Source: CAYYMD01 sp964472875
GTDB lineage: Bacteria; Planctomycetota; Phycisphaerae; SM23-33
Direction: 5' to 3'
DNA: 46,385 bases
Assembly (NCBI GenBank): GCA_964472875.1
Contig: CAYYMD010000023.1
Coordinates: forward strand, 1-46,385
Of this stretch, positions 32,758-41,819 are shown piece by piece. The notes beneath the pieces are model-generated. The model ran no database searches. It was not told the DNA's origin and was given only the letters and a program-made list of their open reading frames with translations. The translations under genes and the position numbers were made by a program. The stretch's first letter is position 1. Each line of letters opens with the position of its first letter.

Positions 32758-33846
32758 TTAAGCGTTTGTATCGTAGAAGGGAATTTCAGCCATATATATC
32801 TTTATATTCCTCTTGCCGTCGGTGGCCTGGAATTCTCCCGCAGACGCGGCCGCGTCCCGCCTCAGGTAGCACAGGCCAATGCCTTCTTCCAGCGAAGGCG
32901 AATAGCCGGCGCTTGTGACCTCGCCGACCTCCCGGCCGTCGGCCATTACCTTAAAAGACCTGCGGGCGCTGCGCCGCGAGCCGGTTTTAAAGCCCCTAAG
33001 TTCGTATTCGCCCCGCTCGGGCAGGGCCTGCTTGCCTATAAAATCCTTATTCGTGTCCACAAACCGCATCAGCCCCGCCTCGACGGGGTTGCGCGTGGTG
33101 TCTATGTCGTTGCCGTAGAGAGGGTATCCCATCTCCAGGCGGAGTATATCTCTTGCCCCCAGCCCCGCCGGTTTAACTTCCGGCTGCTGTAAGAAGGCAT
33201 CCCACAGTTTCGCGATGTCGCCTGCGTTGGAGAATATCTCGAAGCCGCGCTCGCCTGTGTAGCCGGTGCGGCTCAGTAAAACCTGCTCTCCCTCAATAAG
33301 CGTATGTACGAAATGGAAACGCTTCAAACCGCGGACCTCCTCTTCGGGAAGGAAGCGCGAAAGCACCTCATCCGCCAAAGGCCCCTGCAGGTCTATCTTG
33401 CCTGTGCCGCCGGATATGTCCTCCAGGTTGGTTTCGGAGGAAATATGCTCGCCCACCCACTCCCTGTCCTTCTCGACGCATGCGGCGTTGACCACCAGCA
33501 TATACTCATCGCGGCCCCTGCGGAAAACAATCAGGTCGTCCAGGAAACACCCCTCCTCGTTGAGCAGAAAGCCGTACCTGGCCGCACCTTCGGCAAGGCC
33601 GTCTATATCGGCCGTGAAAAGCCGGCCGAGGTCTTCGCTCGCCTTCGGACCCATCAGCAACAACTCGCCCATGTGGCAGATATCGAACAGCCCTGCCTTG
33701 CGGCGCGTGTGAAGATGCTCGCTGATTATGCCGTCTGTGTAACTGACGGGCATCGACCAGCCGGCGAACGGCACCATTTTGGCCTCAAGTTCGCAGTGTC
33801 GCGCATAAAGCGGCGTTTTTTTGAGTTCCGTCTTTTCCATGGTCAT
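32758..33846 (-). CDS. gcvT: Glycine cleavage system T protein (aminomethyltransferase)
   Basis: The protein is 362 residues from the ATG at 33846 (AGGAGG 9 bases before). GcvT motifs include KKTPLYARHCELEAKMVPFAGWSMPV, LFDICHMGEL and RTGYTGERGFEIF. It transfers the methylene group to tetrahydrofolate, releasing ammonia. The in-frame ATG at 33885 was rejected because the extra residues are not conserved-looking and lack an RBS. First gene of the gcv operon. Confidence 0.95.
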   Translation of the reverse strand: MTMEKTELKKTPLYARHCELEAKMVPFAGWSMPVSYTDGIISEHLHTRRKAGLFDICHMGELLLMGPKASEDLGRLFTADIDGLAEGAARYGFLLNEEGCFLDDLIVFRRGRDEYMLVVNAACVEKDREWVGEHISSETNLEDISGGTGKIDLQGPLADEVLSRFLPEEEVRGLKRFHFVHTLIEGEQVLLSRTGYTGERGFEIFSNAGDIAKLWDAFLQQPEVKPAGLGARDILRLEMGYPLYGNDIDTTRNPVEAGLMRFVDTNKDFIGKQALPERGEYELRGFKTGSRRSARRSFKVMADGREVGEVTSAGYSPSLEEGIGLCYLRRDAAASAGEFQATDGKRNIKIYMAEIPFYDTNA

Positions 33847-33872
33847 AGGTATGCCCCTCCTGTGCAGGAAGT

Positions 33873-33902
33873 TATTTAACGCCAAATGTGGGCCGTTTTC
33901 AA
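33873..33902 (-). promoter_or_regulatory. Possible sigma70-type promoter for the gcv operon
   Basis: On the minus strand TTGAAA and TAAATA are 18 bases apart, about 27 bases before the gcvT start. No glycine riboswitch consensus was recognised in the 290 bases upstream. Confidence 0.4.
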
Positions 33903-34047
33903 GAAAATAATAGACGCCCCTTTTCCCGCGCCGCCGCGGCCGCGAAAATCACATGCCGAAATGAACGAAAAGCAGGTCCTGTATGCAAATGATTCAGTTT
34001 GGATAACGACGCGCCATATTACGGCCGCCAGAGCCCAAAATTTGCCT

Positions 34048-34080
34048 ATAAAAAGACGGCCGCGCTATGGCGGCCGCCCT
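34048..34080 (-). terminator. Terminator after the first PEP-CTERM gene
   Basis: On the minus strand GGCGGCCGC and GCGGCCGTC pair around CATAGC, followed by TTTTTATA. It lies 58 bases after the stop at 34138 and separates it from gcvT. Confidence 0.7.
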
Positions 34081-34137
34081 CCCCCTGTTTCTATACGGAT
34101 TACAGTTTACCGATTACTTCTTTTACGAAGTAAACGT

Positions 34138-34911
34138 CTATACCTTGCGGCTACGTCGTCTGCGAATCAACATCCCGATACCGCCCAGGCCTATCAGCGA
34201 CAACGTCGCCGGCTCGGGGACTTCGACAAGGAAGTCCTGGTAATCGGGATGAGTCAACATTCGAAGGTCGGCCTTATCGCCCGTTCCATCCAGACTGTGT
34301 AACCATTGATTGGCTGTGGAGGTTTCTGCGACATTCTCGCACCAGAAACCAGGCCCATTGCTCACGTTCCAATCCGACGGAGTAGCAGGAACCGCCTCAT
34401 AGATGATTTCCCAGACGCAGGCACTGAATGCTTCCGCTTTTGCTCCGGTTGTTTCAGCCGTTTCGGAATAGCGACCCCATAACTCGCGGAGATATTCCTG
34501 TTTCAAAGACCCCATCGGTGCGCTGCCCTTGATATAATCAGGGTTCTCCGGGCCACCCTCCGGCATGATAACATCGTACGTCGTATCACCGCTGTTAGGA
34601 TTCTCAGATATCTCGGCACAATATGCGATGACATGGCCTTTATCCGGATTAGCCGTAATATATTGCCCATCGCCCGTAGCAGGCGGCGATGCAACAAGAT
34701 ACTCCGGATAAATGCCACCCTCCGTGTCGGCATATCCTTGGTTCCCATTATCAAATGTAATCCATATTATCATATTGCCATCAGTAAAGTTCCCGGGATC
34801 TGGATAGTGATCGTTTATAGTCACGGTTCCCAAGCTGGTGGCGGCATACACTGTGCTTAAAGATAATGCCAGTAAAACCACTATTGCACAAATTGTTGCT
34901 AAGTTTTTCAT
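34138..34911 (-). CDS. PEP-CTERM sorting-domain protein A
   Basis: The protein is 257 residues from the ATG at 34911, with GAGGAG 7 bases before. A signal peptide (NLATICAIVVLLALSLSTVYA) leads a secreted domain with many aromatic and acidic residues. The tail VPEPATLSLIGLGGIGMLIRRRR is a canonical PEP-CTERM sorting signal, normally processed by exosortase during delivery to the outer surface or matrix. The middle has no family I recognise. Its 5' region and last ~25 residues are almost the same as those of the next gene. Confidence 0.9.
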   Translation of the reverse strand: MKNLATICAIVVLLALSLSTVYAATSLGTVTINDHYPDPGNFTDGNMIIWITFDNGNQGYADTEGGIYPEYLVASPPATGDGQYITANPDKGHVIAYCAEISENPNSGDTTYDVIMPEGGPENPDYIKGSAPMGSLKQEYLRELWGRYSETAETTGAKAEAFSACVWEIIYEAVPATPSDWNVSNGPGFWCENVAETSTANQWLHSLDGTGDKADLRMLTHPDYQDFLVEVPEPATLSLIGLGGIGMLIRRRRSRKV

Positions 34912-35028
34912 TTTTTGGCTCCTCAGTCTCATGGTTCAAAATTCTAAATTCGTTATTCGATATACTGTATTTGTTTTTCCGGCATCTCTGCTATTTTCGT
35001 TTCATTCCATGTCGCCTTCCTTTCCTGT

Positions 35029-35070
35029 CCCCGGCCACGGCGGGCGTTTCCCGCCGCAGCCGGGGTTTTT
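35029..35070. terminator. Strong hairpin between the two PEP-CTERM genes
   Basis: CCCCGGC...GGCGGG / CCCGCC...GCCGGGG encloses a small loop. The T5 run is on the plus strand, opposite the genes. On the minus strand the hairpin simply lies in the spacer between the paralogues, so it may act as a processing or attenuation structure. Confidence 0.45.
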
Positions 35071-35107
35071 ACTCATAATTAATCCGCGTTCATCTGCGTA
35101 TTCCCTG

Positions 35108-35926
35108 CTACTTCCGTCGTCTGCGAATCAACATGCCTATTCCACCCAAGCCAATCAGCGATAATGTCGCAGGTTCGGGGACTACTGCAATATCCGGAGC
35201 AGTAAACGTTTCGCCACCATAACCTATCTCAAAGCCCCAGTGAGTTTGATTCTGTTCTACGTCTGCGCCGTGTGCCGCCAACAATGTGAAACGATCGTCC
35301 CAATAGTCAGAACTATCGTCTTTGATATAATCCCACGGATCAGACTCTGATTCTCGCTCTGCATGCCACCATGAATTGCCACTGAGACCAATAAAACCAA
35401 CCACGGCATCTCCGGTATCTGTTGTTATTGAGTCATCGCTTTTGATGCCTACAAACCTGGTGCTATCGTACTCAGTGATCTCGATAGGGCCCCAGCCATT
35501 GGTGGAATGCCGAGTCTCGCCCCCACCGTCGAAATCCCTATCGTCGAAATACTCTTTGGTTATGCTGTCAAAAGTGACTTCGGCACCGGCATCATCATAG
35601 ATATGATACACCCAGCTCGCTCGCCCACCATATTCACCAGCAGAGTAGACCCCATTCCAGCTTTCATAGCTGGTAACATATGACTGGATACCTGTAACTT
35701 CGGTGGTCTCTTTGAATTCGCCAATACCGCCGCCATAACCATCATAACTACTCAAGCCATTAACCACTGCATGCTGCGCATTGGCCCACAAGGTGTCATA
35801 ATTGTCACTTCCATAGGCATTTGGCGCGTAGACGCGGGTAAAGTCGACCTGTATATCTGCATTTGCCACACCACTAACCGCGAAAACCATTGTCGCTACC
35901 GCACAAATTGTCATTAACTTTTTCAT
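35108..35926 (-). CDS. PEP-CTERM sorting-domain protein B
   Basis: The protein is 272 residues from the ATG at 35926, with the same GAGGAG leader as protein A. The signal peptide (KLMTICAVATMVFAVSGVANA) precedes a secreted beta-rich domain with many Asp/Tyr/Gly residues. The tail VPEPATLSLIGLGGIGMLIRRRRK closes it. The frame extends upstream as a non-protein-like extension to 36157, which I reject. The mature domain is not similar to protein A by eye. The pair may be cotranscribed. Confidence 0.9.
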   Translation of the reverse strand: MKKLMTICAVATMVFAVSGVANADIQVDFTRVYAPNAYGSDNYDTLWANAQHAVVNGLSSYDGYGGGIGEFKETTEVTGIQSYVTSYESWNGVYSAGEYGGRASWVYHIYDDAGAEVTFDSITKEYFDDRDFDGGGETRHSTNGWGPIEITEYDSTRFVGIKSDDSITTDTGDAVVGFIGLSGNSWWHAERESESDPWDYIKDDSSDYWDDRFTLLAAHGADVEQNQTHWGFEIGYGGETFTAPDIAVVPEPATLSLIGLGGIGMLIRRRRK

Positions 35927-36469
35927 TTTTTGGCTCCTCAGTCTCATTGTTAAAAATTCAAAATTTTTTACTCGACATTCGTTTTTTTGCTTCCCTGCCC
36001 TTCGTTTCATCCTTGGTTTACATCTTCTGCTCTTGCCTCCCGGCGGGCTGTGAACTCCGTCGGAAGCCCTCGACAGGCCGCTGCCGCAGTGGCTGCGCCG
36101 TTCAATCGCCGGCCTGTGCCCCACTGGGACGCCGGGCGCCTGTCTCCGGCATGGCAACTGAGGTACGCAGCTCTCGGCAGCGGCTTATTTCCCTCTCAAT
36201 CCATCTTTCATCACCATCCTTTCAGTGCGCGCAGGGACTCTCCGCAAGCGATAAGGTAGTGCTTCGAAAAACCCTCACGCATCCATCATTTTCCCGCGAA
36301 CCGGCTCACTTCGACTGGCTCAGGGTCGAAGACACGGCCGAAGACATTGCTTCGCCGATCCGCACTCAATTTTTATTTGCTTCTCGACTTACGTTTTTTC
36401 TTCTGTTTTCCGCGGGCAAACAAGTCGAGTTGCCCGCCTACAAACTACAAACTTTATCCGCGCAAAAAA

Positions 36470-36715
36470 ATTTTATCATTCTCAATGCGCGCGTCGGCGC
36501 CATCGAGTGAATTTATTCAAATCGTGCCGCAGAGCAATTCGGCCGTCCCGAAATTCGGAACCGCCTTAGCGGCCAAGAGTATACTTACCTCCCTGTGCCT
36601 ATTCACTTTTAAGGACCCGCAGGTCCTGGCGAAGGGCGACAGGAATTCAACCCTCTCACTTTCGACGGCCCGGGCTCGCGGGCCTGTCCCTCACCGGGTA
36701 TTACCCAATGATGAA
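36470..36715 (-). ncRNA. Putative structured RNA or long leader
   Basis: Starting just after a TTGACG/TATAAT promoter, the minus-strand transcript would contain stacked hairpins: GGGTAATACCC, GGGCCCGCG-type stems, AGGACC-TGCG-GGTCCT (perfect 6-bp stem), GCCGC-TAA-GGCGG and CCGAAATTTCGG. A T7 run at the far end could stop it near 36470. I do not recognise the RNA class. It may instead be the start of a ~790-base leader of PEP-CTERM protein B. Confidence 0.35.
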
Positions 36716-36720
36716 GAAGT

Positions 36721-36748
36721 ATTATAACACGGAATCCGAAAGCGTCAA
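36721..36748 (-). promoter_or_regulatory. Sigma70 promoter for the putative RNA
   Basis: On the minus strand TTGACG (36748-36743) and TATAAT (36726-36721) are separated by 16 bases. The -10 is a perfect consensus. Confidence 0.7.
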
Positions 36749-37082
36749 TAAAAAAACACCAAATTTTTAAAAAATTTTTTCTGTAAGTATATTATTTTAT
36801 AAATATTAAGGTGATTATCCTACATACCCCCCCCATTTGTCAAGAGGTATATTTTATTTATGACTGATTTGTTGATACGTTTGTATTACGATTATTTGAC
36901 TCTATTATGTGACAATTTATTAAGCGCGGCGATATCCGGCCGTGTGACGGCTGCGGTTCGGCCGGCGGAAACTTCTTACGAGACCGTTAAATTGTGCTAA
37001 AATTCAAAAAGAACTATTATTCCTGTGTAATCAGAGATGTTGAAGGAACACGTACCCCAACTCGGGCCGGAAAGGATTATAT

Positions 37083-37994
37083 ATGAAAGTGGCCGTAACA
37101 GGCGCGACCGGCTTCATCGGAAGGGCGCTGTGCAATGACCTGGCCTCCAGGGCCGAAGTTGTGGCCCTGACGCGACGGCCGGAGAAAGCGCGAACCCTGC
37201 TGGATAACGCCGTCGACGTTGTCGGATGGGACACCAACTCGCCGGCGGGCTGGGAAAAATGCCTCGAGGGCACGGATACCATAGTTAACCTTGCCGGGGC
37301 CAACATCGCATCGGGCAGGTGGACCGGGAAATTCAAGGCCAAAATCCTCGACAGCCGCACAGAGGCGGCCGACGCCCTACTGCGGGCGATTAAGAACCTG
37401 CGGGACGGTCCCAAAACCGTGATTTCGGCCTCCGGTGTCGGCTTCTACGGCGACAGGGACGATGAGATACTCGAGGAGGACTCCGCCGGCGGAACAGGAT
37501 TTTTGCCCGACGTCGCACGGGAGATTGAGCGATGCGCAGGTGAATTCGAGGCGCTTGGGCTAAGGTCCGTCGTGGCGCGCATTGGGATTGTTCTCGGCCC
37601 GGGCGGAGGGGCGCTGCCGAAGATGACGATGCCGTTTAAGTTCTATCTCGGCGGGTACTGGGGTTCGGGCAAGCAGTGGATATCGTGGATTAGTCTGGCC
37701 GATGAGGTCGCGGCCATCGAATTTTTAATCGAAAACCCCAACCTCTCCGGCGTGTTCAATTTAACGTCGCCGCGGCCGCTGCGGAATCGGCAGTTCTTTA
37801 AAATACTGGCCGGCATCCTGAAAAAGCCATGCTGGTTACCTTTGCCCGGGGCGGTGCTGAAGATTATGTTCGGCCGGATGGCGGATGAACTCTTCCTGGC
37901 AAGCCAGAGGGTTTACCCCAAAAGACTGATTGAAGCAGGTTTTGAATTTAAATGCCCCGAATTGGAAAACATAAGGAAAGGAAGGACATCATGA
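37083..37994 (+). CDS. TIGR01777-type NAD(P)-dependent epimerase
   Basis: The 303-residue Rossmann-fold protein of the extended SDR class has the N-terminal nucleotide loop VTGATGFIGRAL, the family stretch NLAGANIASGRW, and SASGVGFYGDRD. The family is sometimes annotated as SulA/YfcH-like, with unknown substrate. AAAGGA lies 6 bases before the ATG. Its stop overlaps the start of the GH-like gene as ATGA, so the two are translated together. Confidence 0.9.
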   Translation: MKVAVTGATGFIGRALCNDLASRAEVVALTRRPEKARTLLDNAVDVVGWDTNSPAGWEKCLEGTDTIVNLAGANIASGRWTGKFKAKILDSRTEAADALLRAIKNLRDGPKTVISASGVGFYGDRDDEILEEDSAGGTGFLPDVAREIERCAGEFEALGLRSVVARIGIVLGPGGGALPKMTMPFKFYLGGYWGSGKQWISWISLADEVAAIEFLIENPNLSGVFNLTSPRPLRNRQFFKILAGILKKPCWLPLPGAVLKIMFGRMADELFLASQRVYPKRLIEAGFEFKCPELENIRKGRTS

Positions 37995-39502
37995 AAAAAA
38001 TGCATAATTCGTTTGTAACTGTGATTCTTTTGGCAAGCACAATCGTCGCGGCCGCAAGCACGATATCGTGCAGTGCTTCGGCGGGCCAAAGTTGGATAAT
38101 CGACTCGCAGCAAGCGTGGAAAGCCGCCGCCGAGACGAACAACCTCAAGATAAAAGACGGCCTGGCAACCCCCACCGGCAAGGAAGCGACTTACAGAAGC
38201 CCAATACAGAAATTCGAGAAAAAACGTTCGGCCAGGTCAATTGTATTCGAGCAGTCAGCGGACTGGCAAAACTGGAAACCAATCGCCGGAGTCGGCCCGT
38301 CCAACCTGCGGGACGCCCCGGTATTTTTAGCTCTGGGACCGCATAATTACTGGATGTTCGGCCGCTACGGCAAACTGAAGGGAGCGAAAAATTTCAAGCC
38401 GGAAGCCGTCAAACTCGACGGTTTCGATGTAGAACTGCAGACCACGCCCGATCCGCACCAGTTCAACGCTCCCGGCGGCCTAAAGAAGAACATGGGCGGA
38501 TACCATGCCTGGCAGAGCCGCGACATGGTCAACTGGGTGCATCACGGCAACGTCACCGAAGGATTCTCGCGATGGGTCACCACGGCCGAATACGTGGATG
38601 GGAAATTCTATATCTATTACGATTACCCCAACGACCAGGACCCGCACCTCTACATCGACAAGGATCTCACCGACGGCATGCCGGGCAAGAACATGGGAAT
38701 GGCCTTCAGGGACCCCTCTCACGGCTCCGACTGCGGCGTCATCCGCGACCTTAAGGGCCGGTTCCATATCATCTACGAAGACTGGAGCCCGATTAATGCC
38801 CGCCGTCATGCCTGGGATTCGCCCCTTGCCGGCCACGCCGTCGGCGATAACGGCATAAATAACTTCAAAATACTCGACCCGGCGGTGGACGAGCGAACCG
38901 AACCGACCGGCAAGGTGGCTACCTACAGGCACCCACACTGGAAACAGCATCCCGACTGGGACACCAACATAGGCAAGTACAATGTCCATGAACCGGAACA
39001 GAACGCCTTCGGCGACTGGGCGGCAATTGGCATAGGCGGGCGGTACTACCTGTTCGGCGATTTTCATCCGGCCAAAGGCCACATGGGCGCGGGCTGGTTC
39101 ACCTCGGAGAGTCTTTACAAGCCGTTTACAAGGTGCGGCAAAATCGGCAGAGGCCATCCCGACCCCGACATCGGTTTTGCCGAAGGCAAATTTTACCTGA
39201 TTACACAGATGAAAAACGACTTCGTCAGTCCCGGCCCGTGGGTGGAGAAGGTCGAGGCGCGTGTGGGCGTCGATACCGATAACGACGGAAAAATCGATAC
39301 GTGGACGGACTGGACGGAGGTCAAAGAAACCTACGACTATATCGAGGGCTTCGCCAAGCAGATTAAAAAGACACCGGCCGCCATCGACCTGAGCGACCTG
39401 GTCGCCGGATGCGCATATCAGTTCGAGTTCAAGACCACACAAACCACGGACAACGGTGTTTTACCAGTCATGGACAAGGTTACACTGGAGTTTGAAAATT
39501 GA
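37991..39502 (+). CDS. Secreted glycoside hydrolase-like beta-propeller protein (GH43-like)
   Basis: From the ATG at 37991 (AAGGAAGG upstream) the protein is 503 residues with a signal peptide (FVTVILLASTIVAAASTIS). Blades of a five-bladed propeller are suggested by HAWQSRDMVNWVHHGN, VDGKFYIYYDYPND, DCGVIRDLKGRFHIIYEDWSP and DIGFAEGKFYLITQM, a pattern of GH43/GH117-type enzymes. The C-terminal ~80 residues include DTDNDGKIDTW, a Ca-binding-like stretch. A Cys after the signal (TISC) could be a lipobox. It precedes a sulfatase by nine bases, fitting joint attack on a sulfated polysaccharide. Catalytic residues were not assigned. Confidence 0.7.
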   Translation: MKKMHNSFVTVILLASTIVAAASTISCSASAGQSWIIDSQQAWKAAAETNNLKIKDGLATPTGKEATYRSPIQKFEKKRSARSIVFEQSADWQNWKPIAGVGPSNLRDAPVFLALGPHNYWMFGRYGKLKGAKNFKPEAVKLDGFDVELQTTPDPHQFNAPGGLKKNMGGYHAWQSRDMVNWVHHGNVTEGFSRWVTTAEYVDGKFYIYYDYPNDQDPHLYIDKDLTDGMPGKNMGMAFRDPSHGSDCGVIRDLKGRFHIIYEDWSPINARRHAWDSPLAGHAVGDNGINNFKILDPAVDERTEPTGKVATYRHPHWKQHPDWDTNIGKYNVHEPEQNAFGDWAAIGIGGRYYLFGDFHPAKGHMGAGWFTSESLYKPFTRCGKIGRGHPDPDIGFAEGKFYLITQMKNDFVSPGPWVEKVEARVGVDTDNDGKIDTWTDWTEVKETYDYIEGFAKQIKKTPAAIDLSDLVAGCAYQFEFKTTQTTDNGVLPVMDKVTLEFEN

Positions 39503-39511
39503 GGTTCGTTT

Positions 39512-40918
39512 ATGAGTAGATTGACACGCAGGAGATTTCTGGCCCGCAGCGGGGCAATCGCCGGCGCCGCTGTCGCCCCGGCGTTTCTGCCGGCCGGTGA
39601 ACAAAAACAAAGCAAGCCGAATGTCATCCTCTGCATGACGGACGACCAGGGATGGGGCGACACCGGTTACAACGGTCACCCGGTGCTCAGGACGCCCTAT
39701 CTGGACCGGATGTCGAAGGAAGGAATCCGCTTCGACCGTTTCTACTCCGGCGCGCCGGTCTGCTCGCCCACGCGGGGAAGCTGCCTGACCGGCCGACACC
39801 CTTATCGATACGGGATTGTGTCCGCAAACAGTGGCCATATGAAGCCACAGGAGATCACACTGGCGGAAGTCCTCAAAGAAGAAGGTTATGCCACGGGGCA
39901 TTTCGGCAAGTGGCATCTCGGCACCCTGACGACCGAGATAAAAGACTCCAACCGCGGCAGGCCCGGCCGGACGAAACATTACAGCCCGCCGTGGGAGAAC
40001 GGCTTCGATGAGTGTTTTTCGACCGAAGCAAAGGTGCCGACCTATTGGCGGAAAGACCAGTACGAAAATTACGGCACCTACTATTGGACGGGGCCGGAAG
40101 AGAAAGTCCCGGCCGAAAAGGTCAGCGGCGACGATTCACGATTGATTATGGACAGCGCCTTGCCTTTCATTAAGAAATCCGTCGAGCGGGACAGGCCTTT
40201 CTTGGCGGTAATCTGGTTCCACGCGCCGCATCTGCCGGTGGATTCGGACGAGCCGTATACGAACGGATATAAAAAACACGAGAAGTATTACGGATGCCTC
40301 ACCGCCATGGACCGGCAGATGGGTCGGCTGCGGGAGACACTGAGGTCGCTGGGCGTCGAGAAAAACACCATGCTGTGGTTTTGCTCGGACAACGGGCCGG
40401 AAAGGGGAACCGCCGGCGTGACAAGCGCGGACCCCGACGGCGACGGAGAATACACAAAACTCCGCGCCCGCAAGCGAAGTCTCTACGAGGGCGGCGTGCG
40501 CGTGCCGGGCCTGCTGGTCTGGCCCAACGGCGTCAAAAAGAACCGTGTCGTTAAGATGCCCTGCAGTACAAGCGACTACTTTCCCACCGTACTGGACGTG
40601 CTTGGATATCGTCTGCCCGAATCGAAGGCCCGGCCGTACGACGGCGTAAGTCTGTTGCCGCTGATAAACGCAAAGATGTCCGAGCGGCCGCGGCCAATAG
40701 GGTTCCAGTCGCGGAACCAGATTTCGCTTACAGGCAACCGCTATAAGATTTACAGCGGCAACCGCGGCAAAAGTTACCAGATGTACGACCTGATTGAAGA
40801 CCCCTCTGAGACAAATGACGTCTCCGGGCGCCACCCCCAAATCTTCAAAAGTATGAAACAAACAATCGAAGATTGGCGAAAGTCATGCAGACAGAGCGCC
40901 AGGGGCGGGGATTATTGA
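39512..40918 (+). CDS. Tat-exported sulfatase
   Basis: This 468-residue arylsulfatase-family enzyme has an N-terminal twin-arginine signal (LTRRRFLARSGA). The formylglycine site is APVCSPTRGSCLTGR (CxPxR, with Cys converted to formylglycine). Metal-binding motifs are MTDDQGWGD and CSDNGPERG. It would hydrolyse sulfate esters outside the cytoplasm. It lies nine bases after the GH-like gene, in a probable three-gene operon starting with the epimerase. Its polysaccharide target is unknown. Confidence 0.95.
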   Translation: MSRLTRRRFLARSGAIAGAAVAPAFLPAGEQKQSKPNVILCMTDDQGWGDTGYNGHPVLRTPYLDRMSKEGIRFDRFYSGAPVCSPTRGSCLTGRHPYRYGIVSANSGHMKPQEITLAEVLKEEGYATGHFGKWHLGTLTTEIKDSNRGRPGRTKHYSPPWENGFDECFSTEAKVPTYWRKDQYENYGTYYWTGPEEKVPAEKVSGDDSRLIMDSALPFIKKSVERDRPFLAVIWFHAPHLPVDSDEPYTNGYKKHEKYYGCLTAMDRQMGRLRETLRSLGVEKNTMLWFCSDNGPERGTAGVTSADPDGDGEYTKLRARKRSLYEGGVRVPGLLVWPNGVKKNRVVKMPCSTSDYFPTVLDVLGYRLPESKARPYDGVSLLPLINAKMSERPRPIGFQSRNQISLTGNRYKIYSGNRGKSYQMYDLIEDPSETNDVSGRHPQIFKSMKQTIEDWRKSCRQSARGGDY

Positions 40919-40963
40919 CGAATCAGTTTCATAAACGGATGCTTGCAGCGGAGGCAGACCGGC

Positions 40964-41647
40964 CTATTTGTTCGGGCGCGTGATGCCCGGGCGACGTGCG
41001 TAGATGGGCAGGCATTCTCGAAAATCGCTGACCTCCCCCGCCGCCTGCAAATCTCTTGCGGCCCGCCACAGGCCTTCAACCGTCGGCATGTGCGTTTGCT
41101 CGGGAGCGATGTTCATATCCCCGGCTGCGATATCATAATGCTCAAGGGCCGGGCCGGTGAGCAAATCCGGCCGGTGGACACCGGCCGGGAGTTTCTCGAG
41201 ATCCACGATATCCGGCTGCCCCGATAAAATAATCCTCTGGCCTTCGCGCCGGCAGTTTTGCAGATATACGCGGCCGCGTCCAGCGTCGAAGGCCACGCCA
41301 AGATTGTCCCACTTCATGTCGCGAACGTTCTGCGCGAGGGCCAGGGCCGTCGGAACCGCCACGCATTCCATGTCAGGGACGGCCTGGGCCAGCGTCCTGG
41401 CCGCGGCGATTCCCACGCGCAGGCCCGTAAAGCCGCCGGGGCCGACGGAAACATATACGGCCGAGACATCACCCGGCCGCATGTCGGCGCCGGCCAGAAG
41501 TTTCTCCAGGCGGGGTATAAGCTGCGCAGCGTGAGTACCGGCGGCGGTAAACCTGTCGGCTGACAGTATTTCCTCGCCCCTGCCCAGAGCCACTCCTCCG
41601 CGGCGGCTGGACGTTTCTATGGCAATGGCGTAATCTCTGCCGGACAT
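40964..41647 (-). CDS. tsaB: tRNA threonylcarbamoyladenosine biosynthesis protein TsaB
   Basis: The 227-residue protein is of the ASKHA fold. DYAIAIETSSRRGGVALG opens the typical TsaB N-terminus, and VSVGPGGFTGLRVGIAAARTLA is the conserved signature. It acts as a scaffold with TsaD and TsaE in making t6A37 on ANN-decoding tRNAs. The chosen ATG at 41647 is where family homology begins. The in-frame upstream Mets (to 41755) add a non-homologous stretch. No SD site is obvious. Confidence 0.9.
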   Translation of the reverse strand: MSGRDYAIAIETSSRRGGVALGRGEEILSADRFTAAGTHAAQLIPRLEKLLAGADMRPGDVSAVYVSVGPGGFTGLRVGIAAARTLAQAVPDMECVAVPTALALAQNVRDMKWDNLGVAFDAGRGRVYLQNCRREGQRIILSGQPDIVDLEKLPAGVHRPDLLTGPALEHYDIAAGDMNIAPEQTHMPTVEGLWRAARDLQAAGEVSDFRECLPIYARRPGITRPNK

Positions 41648-41819
41648 AACGGAGGCGGATTTTAAGCACGCAGGCGGCATGCATCCAGTTAAATGTGCCG
41701 GCCCTTCATAAAACGCCGCCCGAATGCCGCGCCGGCGGCCAAACTTGTTTGACACGAGGCCACCATGACCGATAGCATAATCGGACTAATTCAATAACTG
41801 CACAGCAGGAGAACGGATT

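Larger units (their letters stand above)
35927..37082. other. 1.16-kb region without a protein gene
   Basis: No convincing CDS on either strand; the 206-codon plus-strand frame is Ser/Phe/Cys-rich and not protein-like. The region has GC-rich foldable blocks (36040-36190 and 36480-36715) and a strong minus-strand promoter at 36721-36748. The 36760-36950 stretch is extremely AT-rich. It separates the PEP-CTERM genes from the epimerase operon. Confidence 0.6.

Noticed and set aside
33847..34137. Glycine riboswitch upstream of gcvT
   Set aside because: No tandem aptamer consensus was recognised in the 290 bases before gcvT.
35890..36510. 206-codon plus-strand frame in the 35.9-37.0 kb gap
   Set aside because: It starts inside the PEP-CTERM B signal-peptide region in antisense. 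Composition is Ser/Phe/Cys-rich without domain features, and there is no RBS.
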